Positions 43,896-53,188 of a DNA stretch of 64,000 bases are shown piece by piece. Below the pieces are notes generated by a model. That model ran no database searches. It was not told the DNA's origin and was given only the letters and a program-made list of their open reading frames with translations. The DNA is taken from the NCBI RefSeq assembly GCF_022761015.1, contig NZ_JAKWJQ010000003.1, positions 512,318 to 576,317 on the forward strand, in the 5' to 3' direction. The stretch is from Humibacter sp. RRB41 (lineage in GTDB: Bacteria > Actinomycetota > Actinomycetes > Actinomycetales > Microbacteriaceae). How positions within the stretch are numbered: the first letter of the stretch is position 1; each line of letters opens with the position of its first letter. A program made the position numbers and the translations under genes.

Positions 43896-44525
43896 ATCAG
43901 CGATCCCCGTACCAATGACCGTATCCGCGTGCCCGAGGTTCGCCTCGTCGGAGCCGCAGGAGAGCAGATCGGCGTCGTCAAAATCGAGGTCGCCATCCGT
44001 CTCGCGCAGGAAGCCGACATGGACCTCGTCGAGGTGGCTCCGAACTCGAAGCCGCCCGTGGCCAAGATCATGGATTACGGCAAGTACAAGTACGAGGCTG
44101 CGCAGAAGGCCAAGGAGGCCAGGCGCAACCAGGCGAACACCGTGCTGAAAGAGGTGCGGTTCCGCCTCAAGATCGACAAACACGACTACGAGACCAAGCG
44201 CAAGCGCGCCGAGGGATTCCTCAAAGCCGGAGACAAGGTCAAGGCCATGATCCTGTTCCGCGGCCGTGAGCAGTCCCGCCCCGACCAGGGTGTTCGCTTG
44301 CTGCAGAGGTTCGCGGAAGACGTGGCCGAGTTCGGTTCGGTCGAATCGAGCCCGACCATCGACGGACGCAACATGGTCATGGTCATCGGCCCTCTGAAGA
44401 ACAAGGCCGAGGCGAAGGCCGAGGCCAACGCACAACGTGCCGCCAACCGGGCGCGCTCCCAGCAGCGAACGGATGAGGCGGCCACCGAGGCGGACACTGA
44501 ACCCGCCACCGATGAGGAGAAATAA
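43896..44525 (+). CDS. infC: translation initiation factor IF-3, ATC start codon
   Basis: A 209-residue IF-3. The frame begins at a non-standard ATC (43896): translation gives (M)[18 protein letters not shown], the conserved IF-3 N-terminus. AGAGGAG (43884-43890) is 5 nt before it. The first GTG, at 43929, would delete the conserved NDRIR segment and has no ribosome-binding site. Both IF-3 domains are present ([31 protein letters not shown]). The C-terminal tail after IGPL is an Ala/Glu-rich extension of about 45 residues. IF-3 rejects non-canonical starts, so the ATC gives negative autoregulation, as known for E. coli infC (AUU). The stop overlaps rpmI (TAATG). Confidence 0.95.
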   Translation: MSDPRTNDRIRVPEVRLVGAAGEQIGVVKIEVAIRLAQEADMDLVEVAPNSKPPVAKIMDYGKYKYEAAQKAKEARRNQANTVLKEVRFRLKIDKHDYETKRKRAEGFLKAGDKVKAMILFRGREQSRPDQGVRLLQRFAEDVAEFGSVESSPTIDGRNMVMVIGPLKNKAEAKAEANAQRAANRARSQQRTDEAATEADTEPATDEEK

Positions 44526-44719
44526 TGCCCAAGCAGAAGACCCACTCCGGGGCCAAGAAGCGTTTCAAGCTCACCGGCAGCGGCAAGGTGATGAAGCAGC
44601 AGGCCGGCATGCGCCACCACCTTGAGCTCAAGTCGAGCCGCCGTACGCGCCGGCTCAACCAGGACCAGGTACTCCCGGCGGTCGACGCCAAGGTCGCCAA
44701 GAAGCTTCTCGGCAAGTAA
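44525..44719 (+). CDS. rpmI: 50S ribosomal protein L35
   Basis: A 64-residue L35. [20 protein letters not shown] at the N-terminus and [11 protein letters not shown] are diagnostic. It overlaps infC by one base (TAATG) with GAGGAG (44514-44519) inside infC as ribosome-binding site. Second gene of the operon. Confidence 0.97.
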   Translation: MPKQKTHSGAKKRFKLTGSGKVMKQQAGMRHHLELKSSRRTRRLNQDQVLPAVDAKVAKKLLGK

Positions 44720-44750
44720 GCCGACAACGACGCGAAAAGGATATTGAGCA

Positions 44751-45140
44751 ATGGCAAGAGTGAAGAGGGCTGTCAACGCCCACAAGAAGCGTCGGGTCAT
44801 CCTCGAGCGCGCAGAGGGCTACCGCGGTCAGCGGTCGCGCCTCTACCGCAAGGCCAAGGAGCAGGTCACCCACTCGCTGGTCTACAGCTACCGTGATCGT
44901 CGTGCCCGCAAGGGTGACTTCCGCCGCCTGTGGATCCAGCGCATCAACGCCGCGAGCCGTCAGAACGGCCTCACCTACAACCGCCTGATCCAGGGTCTGA
45001 ACCTGGCCGGCGTCGAGGTCGACCGTCGCATCCTGGCGGAGCTCGCCGTGAACGAGCCCGCCGCGTTCGCCTCGCTCGTCGAGACCGCGAAGAAGGCGCT
45101 GCCGGCCGACACCTCGGCCCCGCGCGCCGACGCCGCGTAA
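44751..45140 (+). CDS. rplT: 50S ribosomal protein L20
   Basis: A 129-residue L20, needed early in 50S assembly. [29 protein letters not shown] and [12 protein letters not shown] are family blocks; the C-terminus has an Ala/Pro tail slightly longer than usual. AAAAGGATATTG precedes the ATG. In other bacteria L20 represses this operon by binding its mRNA. Followed by a strong terminator. Confidence 0.97.
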   Translation: MARVKRAVNAHKKRRVILERAEGYRGQRSRLYRKAKEQVTHSLVYSYRDRRARKGDFRRLWIQRINAASRQNGLTYNRLIQGLNLAGVEVDRRILAELAVNEPAAFASLVETAKKALPADTSAPRADAA

Positions 45141-45149
45141 GCAGCAAAC

Positions 45150-45197
45150 AACAGACCGGCCCGTGCCCTTCAATGGGTGCGGGCCGATCTGTGTCTT
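45150..45197 (+). terminator. terminator of the infC-rpmI-rplT operon
   Basis: A 17-bp stem (45150-45166 with 45173-45189, a few non-Watson-Crick pairs), 6-nt loop TTCAAT, then TGTCTTCC. Confidence 0.8.
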
Positions 45198-45277
45198 CCG
45201 TGTGCCTGGCTGACTGCTGCACGACCGGCAGGGACGGGCGTGCAGATCAGCACCGCACCGAGCACTCGGCCAGCCGC

Positions 45278-45283
45278 TAGGCT
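45278..45283 (+). promoter_or_regulatory. -10 element of a leaderless promoter
   Basis: TAGGCT, 6 nt before the GTG at 45290. Confidence 0.55.
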
Positions 45284-45289
45284 GGCGGA

Positions 45290-46090
45290 GTGCTCGACAA
45301 CCCCCGCTCGCCCCGGGTTCGCGCAGTCGCCAAGCTGGCGAAGAAACAGGCGCGCGCCGAGACCGGAATGTTCCTCCTCGAGGGCCCGCAGGCGGCCCGA
45401 GAGGCGCTGATCTGGAGTCCAGACTCCGTCGTCGATCTCTACGCAACGCAGAAGGCGTTCACGAAGCACGACGACGTCGCGGCGCTCGCGAACTCGACCG
45501 GAGTCAGAAGCGAGTTCGTCACGGAGCAGGTGCTCGAGACGATGGCCGACACGGTCACCCCGCAGGGCTTCGTGGCGGTCTGCCGCCAGCTTCCCGCGAC
45601 GCTGGACGCCGTCTTCGACGCGAACCCGCGGCTGATCGCGGTGCTCGAGGAGGTTCGCGATCCCGGCAACGCGGGAACGATCATCCGGGCTGCCGACTCC
45701 GCAGGAGCGGATGCCGTCGTCTTCGCCGGTCACACCGTCGATCTGTACAACCCGAAGGTGGTGCGCTCGACGACGGGCTCCATCTTCCACCTGCCCGTGG
45801 CGACCGGCGCGGCCATCGACGACGTTCTCGCCAGAGCTCGTGCGACGGGGATGCACGTCATCGCCGCTGACATGGCGGGCGACGACCTGCTCGTCGCGCG
45901 GGTGAGCGGAGAGCTCGCGATGGCGACGGCGTGGGTCTTCGGCAATGAGGCGCACGGCATATCCGACGAAGTCGTCGAACTCGTGGACCGCGTGATCACG
46001 GTGCCGGTGTACGGCCACGCGGAGTCGATGAACCTCGCGACGGCGGCGTCGGTCTGTCTCTACGAATCGGCGTTCGCGCAGAGAAGCTGA
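45290..46090 (+). CDS. TrmH/SpoU-family RNA 2'-O-methyltransferase
   Basis: A 266-residue rRNA/tRNA ribose methyltransferase. The N-terminal substrate-binding domain contains FLLEGPQAAREAL. The SPOUT knot has motif 1 EVRDPGNAGTIIRAADSAG, motif 2 FGNEAHGISDE and motif 3 PVYGHAESMNLATAASVCLYE. It is the usual downstream neighbour of rplT in actinobacteria (called tsnR in some). The modified nucleotide cannot be told from sequence. GTG start is set by TAGGCT 6 nt upstream. Confidence 0.92.
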   Translation: MLDNPRSPRVRAVAKLAKKQARAETGMFLLEGPQAAREALIWSPDSVVDLYATQKAFTKHDDVAALANSTGVRSEFVTEQVLETMADTVTPQGFVAVCRQLPATLDAVFDANPRLIAVLEEVRDPGNAGTIIRAADSAGADAVVFAGHTVDLYNPKVVRSTTGSIFHLPVATGAAIDDVLARARATGMHVIAADMAGDDLLVARVSGELAMATAWVFGNEAHGISDEVVELVDRVITVPVYGHAESMNLATAASVCLYESAFAQRS

Positions 46091-46104
46091 AGCGCAAAGC
46101 GAGA

Positions 46105-46935
46105 TCACGCGTTCGGGCGCTTCTTTGCCGTCACAGCCACGGCGGCGTAGTCCATCGTGAAGCTCCCGCCGGCTGCGTCGATGGCTCCGCCGATGCCATC
46201 GAGCACGTGGGTGAGTCGATCGGCGGGCAGTCTGTCGAATCCGCCGGACGTGGGAAGCCCATCGAGCCATTCGTCGCGCGAGTAGACACGCTGCCAGTCG
46301 AACCGCCACTGATCCGGCTCGGTGAATGATCCGGTCGAGCGGATGCCGTCCGAGGCCTTGTCGAACTGTCCTCGGTACGCACCCAGTCCGCCGGAGATGC
46401 CTGCCTTGAACGGGGTACCGGGAAGAACGCGAGCGATGACGTCGTCGATGGCCGGGCCGACATCCTCAGGGAACTGCATCACGTTCCAGAACACCGCAAG
46501 ACGCCCGTCCGGCCGCAGAACGGAGGCCGCTTTCGTCGCGCCGGCGACGGGGTCCACCCAGTGCCAGCTCTGCCCGGCGACGACGGCGTCGAACGTGCGC
46601 CCTGCCGCATCCCAGCTCTCGAACCGTGCGACCTCGACGTCGAAGCCCTCGTGTCGTGCGAATTCGGCCATCCGCGCATCCGGTTCGATGCCGAGCACGG
46701 CGGCGCCTCGGTCGCGGAACGGCAGAGCCGAGATGCCGGTGCCGATTCCGACGTCGAGCACATCGCGACCGGCATCCGCCGATCCGGGGCTCTGCGCCAG
46801 AATGCGGTCGGCCAGCGCGACGGGATATCGCGGCCTCGCCCGGTCGTAACGCTCGGGATCCGAGCCGAACGATTCGGCCATTGCACGGGCGTTGTGGGAC
46901 TCGGCTGCTGTGAATCGTTCCGGTAGAGTGACCAT
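46105..46935 (-). CDS. class I SAM-dependent methyltransferase under TetR-type control
   Basis: A 276-residue methyltransferase. VLDVGIGTGISALPFRDRGA is the SAM loop, GIEPDARM the acidic loop, and VVAGQSWHWVDP is typical of the Methyltransf_11 type acting on small molecules. Substrate unknown. ATG at 46935 lies 6 nt after TATAGT of a canonical promoter (minus strand). A divergent TetR gene starts 71 nt away and a nested palindrome covers the promoter, so repression by that TetR is very likely. Such pairs often respond to a toxic or antibiotic compound. Confidence 0.88.
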   Translation of the reverse strand: MVTLPERFTAAESHNARAMAESFGSDPERYDRARPRYPVALADRILAQSPGSADAGRDVLDVGIGTGISALPFRDRGAAVLGIEPDARMAEFARHEGFDVEVARFESWDAAGRTFDAVVAGQSWHWVDPVAGATKAASVLRPDGRLAVFWNVMQFPEDVGPAIDDVIARVLPGTPFKAGISGGLGAYRGQFDKASDGIRSTGSFTEPDQWRFDWQRVYSRDEWLDGLPTSGGFDRLPADRLTHVLDGIGGAIDAAGGSFTMDYAAVAVTAKKRPNA

Positions 46936-46970
46936 GCGCCCACTATAAGTGGGCACTTGGTCACTATCAA
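46928..46970. promoter_or_regulatory. methyltransferase promoter with nested-palindrome operator
   Basis: Minus-strand promoter: TTGATA (46970-46965), 17-nt spacer, TATAGT (46947-46942), ATG 6 nt later. A symmetric operator is centred at 46946: inner arms CCCACT (46939-46944) and AGTGGG (46948-46953) around ATA, outer arms GTGACCA (46928-46934) and TGGTCAC (46958-46964), all perfect. It covers -35, -10 and the start codon. Confidence 0.8.
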
Positions 46971-47006
46971 CACGCGAATCATCGTCCGCCGGAAGGAGAA
47001 GGCCCG

Positions 47007-47582
47007 ATGCCCACCGGAATCGCCTTGCAGGACGCCCGCACGCGCCTCTTCTCCGCCGCCGACAACGTGCTCCTCCGTGACGGCGCGAACGCTCTGACGA
47101 GCCGTGCCGTGACGGACGAGCTCGGCGTCGCCAAGGGCGTGCTGCACCACCACTTCGCGGATTTCGACACCTTTCTCGCCGACCTCGTCCTCGCACACAC
47201 GGACGCCCTCGCGAACGTCGCGGACCAACTGCACCGTCGCACCGGGGCCGGGACGATCGTCGCCAACCTCCGCTACGCGCTGACCTCGATCTTCGATCCA
47301 CTCGGGTTGGCGATGATCCGCCTGGTGATCTCGCGGGATGCCGTGCGCGACCTGCTGCGCAGCTCCGGCTCGCGCGGATTTCCGTATCTCGGACGGGCGA
47401 GCGAGGTGCTGACCGATTACCTCGCCGCCGAGCGCGAAGGTGGTCGCCTCCTGACTGACGCGGATCCGCAGTCGCTGGCCCTCACGCTGATCGGCACCGG
47501 TCATCTGCTCTTCGCAGGCGAATCCGGGACATCGCCGAATCCCGACGCCGTCGACGAGGCGATCGCGTCCATACTGCGCTGA
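47007..47582 (+). CDS. TetR family transcriptional regulator
   Basis: A 191-residue regulator. The helix-turn-helix is in LTSRAVTDELGVAKGVLHHHFADFDTFLADLV (core VAKGVLHHHFADFDTF). The C-terminal domain is helical with no recognised ligand signature. GAAGGAGAAG precedes ATG 47007. It is divergent from the methyltransferase gene; the 43-bp operator between them is the probable target. pheS starts 60 nt downstream from its own promoter. Confidence 0.9.
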   Translation: MPTGIALQDARTRLFSAADNVLLRDGANALTSRAVTDELGVAKGVLHHHFADFDTFLADLVLAHTDALANVADQLHRRTGAGTIVANLRYALTSIFDPLGLAMIRLVISRDAVRDLLRSSGSRGFPYLGRASEVLTDYLAAEREGGRLLTDADPQSLALTLIGTGHLLFAGESGTSPNPDAVDEAIASILR

Positions 47583-47628
47583 TTGCGCGTCCCTCCCTAC
47601 CAGGCGCGGACAGGCATCCGTGCTCCTC

Positions 47629-47634
47629 TAAACT
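47629..47634 (+). promoter_or_regulatory. -10 element of a leaderless promoter
   Basis: TAAACT, 8 nt before the pheS GTG at 47643. No T-box or peptide-leader attenuator is visible before pheS. Confidence 0.55.
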
Positions 47635-47642
47635 TGGTGTTC

Positions 47643-48683
47643 GTGCCAGAACCCATCGAGATCACCGAATCCGCGGTGCAGGACGCGGTCGACGCGGCTC
47701 TGGCCGCGATCGACACCGCGAGTGACACTGCCGAGCTCAAGGCGGCGCGCACGGCCCACGCGGCCGAGCACTCGCAGCTCGCCCGTTTGAACGCAGCGCT
47801 GCGCGACGTTCCGGCCGATCAGAAGGCTGCGTTCGGCAAGCTCGTCGGTCAGGCTCGCGGCCGTGTGAACCAGGCGTTCGCGGCCAAGGAAGCGGTGCTC
47901 GCCGAGCAGGAGAACGCGAAGCGCCTGGCTGAAGAAGCCGTCGATGTCACGGAGGTGGCACTTCCGGGGCGTGCCGGCTCGAGGCATCCGCTGTCCTTGT
48001 TGCAGGAGCGCATCGCCGACATCTTCGTCGGCATGGGGTGGGAGGTGGCGGAAGGTCCCGAGCTCGAGAGCGAGTGGTTCAACTTCGACGCGCTCAACTT
48101 CGACGCGGACCACCCGGCGCGTGCACTGCAGGACACGTTCTTCGTCGAGCCGCCCGAGGCTCATCTGGTGCTGCGCACTCACACGTCGCCCGTACAGGTG
48201 CGCGCCCTGCTGGAGCGCGAACTCCCGGTGTACATCGTGGCTCCCGGCCGGGTCTACCGCACGGACGAACTCGATGCGACGCACACTCCGGTCTTCAGCC
48301 AGGTCGAGGGCATCGCCGTCGACAAGGGCCTCACCATGGCTCACCTGCGTGGAACACTCGAACATTTCGCGCGGGCGATGTTCGGTGAGGAGGCGAAGAT
48401 CCGCCTTCGCCCCAACTACTTCCCGTTCACCGAGCCCAGCGCCGAGATGGATGTCTGGCATCCCGGCGCCAAGGGCGGCCCGCGCTGGATCGAGTGGGGT
48501 GGCTGCGGCATGGTGAATCGCAACGTGCTGCGCTCGGCGGGCATCGATCCGGATGTCTACACCGGGTTCGCCTTCGGCATGGGCATCGAGCGCACGCTGC
48601 AGTTCCGCAATGGACTGAACGACATGCGCGACATGATCGAGGGCGATATCCGCTTCTCGCAGCAGTTCGGAATGGTGGTTTAA
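47643..48683 (+). CDS. pheS: phenylalanyl-tRNA synthetase alpha subunit
   Basis: A 346-residue catalytic subunit of the alpha2-beta2 PheRS. The N-terminal coiled-coil (residues about 10-100) contacts tRNA; the class II core has [22 protein letters not shown] (motif 2 region), [22 protein letters not shown] and the motif 3 region [17 protein letters not shown] with [11 protein letters not shown] before it. GTG 47643 is set by TAAACT 8 nt upstream. pheT follows by 4 nt. Confidence 0.97.
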   Translation: MPEPIEITESAVQDAVDAALAAIDTASDTAELKAARTAHAAEHSQLARLNAALRDVPADQKAAFGKLVGQARGRVNQAFAAKEAVLAEQENAKRLAEEAVDVTEVALPGRAGSRHPLSLLQERIADIFVGMGWEVAEGPELESEWFNFDALNFDADHPARALQDTFFVEPPEAHLVLRTHTSPVQVRALLERELPVYIVAPGRVYRTDELDATHTPVFSQVEGIAVDKGLTMAHLRGTLEHFARAMFGEEAKIRLRPNYFPFTEPSAEMDVWHPGAKGGPRWIEWGGCGMVNRNVLRSAGIDPDVYTGFAFGMGIERTLQFRNGLNDMRDMIEGDIRFSQQFGMVV

Positions 48684-48687
48684 GGGC

Positions 48688-51204
48688 ATGCGGATCCCAC
48701 TCAGCTGGCTCGCCGAGTACGTCGACGTCGCCCCGGGTTCGACGCCCGAAGACGTGCACGCAGTGCTCGTGAAGGTCGGACTCGAAGAGGAAGACATCCA
48801 CCGCTTCGACATCGCGGGCCCCGTCGTGGTCGGCGAGGTGCTCGACTTCGTCGAAGAACCGCAGACCAACGGCAAGACCATCCGCTGGTGCCAGGTGCGC
48901 GTTGCACCCGACGGCGAGCCGGCGGCCGATGGCGGTGAAGCGGTGCACGGCATCGTCTGCGGTGCTCGCAACTTCTTCGTCGGCGACAAGGTCGTGGTGA
49001 CGCTCCCCGGCTCCGTGCTGCCCGGGCCCTTCCCGATCGCGGCCCGCAAGACGTACGGGCATGTCTCCGACGGCATGATCGCCTCGGCGCGCGAGCTCGG
49101 GCTCGGCGACGAGCACAGCGGCATTCTCCGACTCGTGGAGCTCGGGCTCGACGCTCCCGTCGGCACGGATGCGATCTCTTTGCTGGGTCTCGACGACGTC
49201 TCGGTCGAAGTGAACGTCACGCCCGACCGGGGCTACGCGCTGTCCATCCGTGGCATCGCCAGGGAATACGCGCACTCGACGGGCGCGGCGTTCCGCGACC
49301 CTGCCGCGCAGGTGCAGGTCGCTGACGGCGACGGCTTCAACGTCGTGATCGACGACGGCGCGCCGATCCGCGGACGCATCGGTGCCGACGTATTCATCAC
49401 TCGCACCGTTCGCGGTATCGATCCGAGCGCCCCGACGCCGGCATGGATGATCGCGAGGCTCGTGCTTGCAGGCATCCGTTCCATCTCGCTCATCGTCGAC
49501 ATCACGAACTACGTGATGCTCGAACTGGGCCAGCCGACGCACGCGTACGACCTCGACAAGCTGACCGGCGGCATCACCGTGCGACGCGCGACGCCGGGGG
49601 AGAAGATCACCACGCTCGACGGTCAGGTGCGCGCGCTCGACCCGGAGGATCTGCTGATCACCGACGAATCCGGCCCCATCGGGCTGGCTGGCGTGATGGG
49701 TGGCGCGAGCACCGAGGTGAGCGCCGCGACCACCAACGTGCTCGTCGAGGCAGCGAACTTCGACCCGGTCTCCATCGCGCGCAGTGCCCGAAGGCACAAG
49801 CTGCCCAGCGAGGCATCTCGTCGCTTCGAGCGTGGGGTCGACCCCGATGTCGCTCGCGCCGCTGCCGCCCGCGTTGTGCAACTCCTCGAGCAGCTCGGCG
49901 GAGGCCGGGCCGACACGTTGGGCTCGGCACATCACACCGCAGTCACGGTCGAGCCGATCCTGCTTCCGCACGGCTACGCGAGCGAGCTCGTCGGCGTCGA
50001 GTTCACCGACGACGAGGTACGCACGACACTTGCCGAGATCGGTGGAGCGATCGAGCAGACGGATGCCGGCCTCATCGTCACGCCGCCGAGCTGGCGCCCC
50101 GATCTGACCGATAAGGCCACGCTCGTCGAAGAGGTCGCCCGCATCGTCGGGTACGACCGCATCCCCTCCGTGCTCCCGGTCGCGCCCGCCGGTCGTGGCC
50201 TGACCCGCGATCAGCAGCTGCGCAGACAGACCGCGAACGCACTCGCCGCGACGGGCCTCACCGAGGTGCTGGTCTACCCGTTCCTCACTCAGGAGCAGAA
50301 CGACCTCTTCGGTTCTCCGAACGAGCAGCAGGTGCCCGCCGTGCGGCTGACCAACCCTCTGGACGCCTCGGCGCCGTTCATGCGCACCTCCCTGCTCCCC
50401 GGCCTGATCGACACGGCCAAGCGCAATCTCTCACGCGGCCTGACCGATCTCGCACTGTTCGAGGTGGGCCTCGTGTTCCGCCCGGACGGCCCGGTCTACG
50501 GCACCGAGGAACTCCCCGTCGGTGCCGCTCTGCCCACGCCGGAACAGCTCGTCCGGCTCGAGGCAGGCATCCCTGCCCAGCCACGCATGGTCGGTGCACT
50601 GTTCACCGGAGAGTCGACGCAGAAGCAGCCCGGCCTTACCGCAGTTCCGTCTGGCATCGCCGACGCGCTCGCCGCTGTGCGCACGTTGCAGAACGCGCTC
50701 GGCGTGACGCTCGAGGTGCGCCGGGGATCGCACAAGGCCTTGCATCCGGGGCGCACGGCTGAGGTGTTGCTCGCCGGTGAACACGTTGGCTACGCCGGCG
50801 AGCTGCTGCCGCAGGTGGCGGTCGACGCCGATCTGCCTCGGGTGGTTGCCGTGCTCGAGGTCGACCTCGACGCGATCATCGAGGCGGCAGGCTCGGAACT
50901 CCACGTGACTCCGATCTCGTCGTTTCCGGCGGCGACCCAGGACCTCTCGCTCGTCGTCGACGTGGACATCCCTGCCGCCGACGTGCTGGCAGCGGTGGTC
51001 GAGGGTGCGGGCGCGCTGCTCGAGAACGCCCGCATCGTCGATGACTACCGCGGATCCGGTGTGCCGGACGGCTCGAAGAGCCTCACGTTCGCGCTGCGAT
51101 TCCGCGCCGCCGATCGCACCCTGACGGCGTCGGAAGCCAGCGAGGCGAAGCTCGCCGGCGCAGCTCGTGCTGCCGAGCGCATCGGCGCCGCCGTGCGCGA
51201 GTAG
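48688..51204 (+). CDS. pheT: phenylalanyl-tRNA synthetase beta subunit
   Basis: An 838-residue beta subunit of full length. An N-terminal tRNA-binding (EMAP/Myf) domain spans about residues 40-150 (VVVGEVLDFVEEP); B3/B4 editing domain follows (DITNYVMLELGQPTHAYD), then B5, the class II-like core and a C-terminal FDX-ACB anticodon-binding domain beginning about residue 745 (ISSFPAATQDLSLVVD). It hydrolyses Tyr-tRNAPhe and positions the tRNA. Coupled to pheS. Confidence 0.97.
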   Translation: MRIPLSWLAEYVDVAPGSTPEDVHAVLVKVGLEEEDIHRFDIAGPVVVGEVLDFVEEPQTNGKTIRWCQVRVAPDGEPAADGGEAVHGIVCGARNFFVGDKVVVTLPGSVLPGPFPIAARKTYGHVSDGMIASARELGLGDEHSGILRLVELGLDAPVGTDAISLLGLDDVSVEVNVTPDRGYALSIRGIAREYAHSTGAAFRDPAAQVQVADGDGFNVVIDDGAPIRGRIGADVFITRTVRGIDPSAPTPAWMIARLVLAGIRSISLIVDITNYVMLELGQPTHAYDLDKLTGGITVRRATPGEKITTLDGQVRALDPEDLLITDESGPIGLAGVMGGASTEVSAATTNVLVEAANFDPVSIARSARRHKLPSEASRRFERGVDPDVARAAAARVVQLLEQLGGGRADTLGSAHHTAVTVEPILLPHGYASELVGVEFTDDEVRTTLAEIGGAIEQTDAGLIVTPPSWRPDLTDKATLVEEVARIVGYDRIPSVLPVAPAGRGLTRDQQLRRQTANALAATGLTEVLVYPFLTQEQNDLFGSPNEQQVPAVRLTNPLDASAPFMRTSLLPGLIDTAKRNLSRGLTDLALFEVGLVFRPDGPVYGTEELPVGAALPTPEQLVRLEAGIPAQPRMVGALFTGESTQKQPGLTAVPSGIADALAAVRTLQNALGVTLEVRRGSHKALHPGRTAEVLLAGEHVGYAGELLPQVAVDADLPRVVAVLEVDLDAIIEAAGSELHVTPISSFPAATQDLSLVVDVDIPAADVLAAVVEGAGALLENARIVDDYRGSGVPDGSKSLTFALRFRAADRTLTASEASEAKLAGAARAAERIGAAVRE

Positions 51205-51278
51205 TCGCCCGGCGGAAAGCCCAGACTGGTTCCGACGGATGCTGGCGCCGGCCGCTGGAAACGGCCAGGCTTGACGCC

Positions 51279-52154
51279 ATGGGACACGGATCTGACGCCG
51301 TCGTGAGCGTCGATGGGTTGCGCAAGGACTACGGCGGGTCGACGGCCGTCGACGGGATCAGCTTCGAGATCGAGCCGGGAGAGACGTTCGCTCTTCTCGG
51401 TCCGAATGGCGCGGGCAAGTCCACGACGATCGAGATCCTCGAGGGCTACCGGGACCGCACAGCGGGAGACGTTCGCGTGCTCGGCGTCGACCCCCATCGT
51501 GCGACCCTCGACTGGAAGGCGCAGCTCGGCATCGTGTTGCAGTCGACAGGCGAGCCCGGCGTCATGACGGTGGCGGAGCAGTTGCGTCACTTCGCACGCT
51601 TCTACCCTCATCCTCGCGACGTCGACGAGACGATTGCAGCCGTGGGGCTGACCGAGAAGGCCGGCACCAGGCTGGCCCGGTTGTCCGGAGGCCAGCGTCG
51701 TCGGGTCGACGTCGCGCTCGGCATCATCGGGAATCCGCGACTGCTCTTCCTCGACGAGCCCACCACGGGGTTCGACCCCGAGGCCAGGCACGAATTCTGG
51801 GAGCTCATCCGAGGGCTCAAACGCGAGGGCACGACGATCCTGCTCACCACGCACTACCTCGACGAAGCCGCTCGGCTCGGTGATCGTGCCGGGGTGATCG
51901 CCGGAGGCAGGCTCATCGACATCGGCCCCATCGATGAGATCGGCGAGGCATCCGCCCGCGTACCGATCGTCCGCTGGCGCGACCAGCGGGGCGAACATTC
52001 GGTGCGTACGCAGGAGCCGGGCCGTACGGTCGCCGACCTCGTCGCTTCCCTCGGTGCCGAGCCGACCGGTCTCGAGGTGATCCGTCCCGCTCTCGAGGAT
52101 GTCTATCTCGAGATGGTCGGCGCCGCGCGTGACGGTGAACGAGCCGCAGCATGA
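51279..52154 (+). CDS. ABC-2 type transporter ATP-binding protein
   Basis: A 291-residue ABC ATPase. Walker A LLGPNGAGKSTT, Q-loop IVLQSTGEPGVMTV, signature LSGGQRRRVDVALGI, Walker B LLFLDEPTTGFD and H-loop LTTHYLDEA are in order. A C-terminal domain of about 80 residues follows, as in drug-exporter ATPases (DrrA/CcmA type). It overlaps the permease gene by 4 nt. CAGGCT lies 7 nt before the ATG, a one-base variant of the leaderless -10. Confidence 0.94.
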   Translation: MGHGSDAVVSVDGLRKDYGGSTAVDGISFEIEPGETFALLGPNGAGKSTTIEILEGYRDRTAGDVRVLGVDPHRATLDWKAQLGIVLQSTGEPGVMTVAEQLRHFARFYPHPRDVDETIAAVGLTEKAGTRLARLSGGQRRRVDVALGIIGNPRLLFLDEPTTGFDPEARHEFWELIRGLKREGTTILLTTHYLDEAARLGDRAGVIAGGRLIDIGPIDEIGEASARVPIVRWRDQRGEHSVRTQEPGRTVADLVASLGAEPTGLEVIRPALEDVYLEMVGAARDGERAAA

Positions 52155-52960
52155 GGATGCTCGCACTCGGCGGTTCCCGCACCCGTTACGAGGTCGTCGC
52201 GTACTTCCGTTCCCTCGACACCGTGTTCTTCACTTTCCTCTTTCCGCTGATCATGCTCGGCATCTTCACCGCGGCGTTCAGTGCGTCAGGCGACATCGTG
52301 GTGAAGCCCGGTCAGCCGGGCATCAGCGTCGGTGCCTACTACCTTCCCGGCATGGTCGCCGCGGGCATCCTGCTCTCCGGCGTGCAGAACCTCGCAGTCG
52401 ACATCGCGCGCGAGAAGGGTGACGGCACGCTCAAGCGGCTCGGCGGCACGCCCTTGTCTCCCGTCAGTTACTTCATCGGCAAGATCGGCCAGGTCTTCAC
52501 GACCGGCATCATCCAGCTGGTGCTGATCCTCGTCGTCGCGCGGCTCTTCCTCGGCATCGCTCTGCCGACCGATCCCGGCAGATGGTTGACGTTCGTGTGG
52601 ATCTTCGTGTTCGGCATCGTGACCTCGTCGCTCTTGGGGATCGCTCTGTCAGCTCTGCCGCGGTCAGGGAGGTCGGCGACCGCCGTGGTGGTGCCGATCG
52701 TGCTCATCCTGCAGTTCATCTCGGGCGTCTACCTGCGATTCGATCAGCTGCCGGGCTGGATGCAGGCGATCGCGAGCGTGTTCCCGCTGAAATGGATGGC
52801 GCAGGGCATGCGCAGCGTCTTCCTCCCGAGCGACTTCGTGACGCTCGAACCGAACGACTCATGGCAACTGGGCTGGATCGCCGTGGTGCTCGGCATCTGG
52901 TTCATCGTGGGTCTGGCGATCAGCCGGGTGACGTTCCGCTGGATCCGCAAGGATTCGTGA
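52151..52960 (+). CDS. ABC-2 type transporter permease
   Basis: A 269-residue membrane protein with six helices (about residues 25-45, 60-80, 105-130, 140-165, 172-192, 235-257), the ABC2_membrane layout. REKGDGTLKRLGGTPLSP is the coupling-helix segment that contacts the ATPase. Together with the preceding gene it forms an exporter (two ATPases, two permeases); cargo unknown, possibly a lipid, polyketide or drug. Coupled by ATGA. Confidence 0.93.
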   Translation: MRMLALGGSRTRYEVVAYFRSLDTVFFTFLFPLIMLGIFTAAFSASGDIVVKPGQPGISVGAYYLPGMVAAGILLSGVQNLAVDIAREKGDGTLKRLGGTPLSPVSYFIGKIGQVFTTGIIQLVLILVVARLFLGIALPTDPGRWLTFVWIFVFGIVTSSLLGIALSALPRSGRSATAVVVPIVLILQFISGVYLRFDQLPGWMQAIASVFPLKWMAQGMRSVFLPSDFVTLEPNDSWQLGWIAVVLGIWFIVGLAISRVTFRWIRKDS

Positions 52961-53176
52961 GCACGTACTCCCTTCCGGTGCGATTGGCGATGCGCGATGC
53001 GCGACCGGTATGCTCTTCGCATGTCTTCGTCCCGGCGCACCGTTCTCGCACAGGTCTTCTCGACCCGTGCCGCGCGCCGACGTCTGGACGCACGCCGAAG
53101 CTAGGCGACGCGTACGGAACCGCTGCCGGCGGTTCACCCGTGGGCGTCGCCGTGCCGACCAACGTCCGTCCACAAT
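52961..53176. other. intergenic region upstream of the arginine operon
   Basis: No convincing gene, although a short frame can be read from 53010. No clear ARG-box palindrome, T-box or riboswitch was found. Confidence 0.35.
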
Positions 53177-53182
53177 TAAGGT
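53177..53182 (+). promoter_or_regulatory. -10 element of a leaderless promoter for the arg operon
   Basis: TAAGGT, 6 nt before the argC ATG at 53189. Confidence 0.5.
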
Positions 53183-53188
53183 AGAGAC

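Noticed and set aside
43929..43931. GTG as start of infC
   Set aside because: It removes conserved residues (NDRIR) and lacks a ribosome-binding site; ATC 43896 has both.
52961..53188. Small gene or leader peptide before argC
   Set aside because: The frames are short, GC-driven and lack ribosome-binding sites; no run of Arg codons typical of an attenuator peptide.
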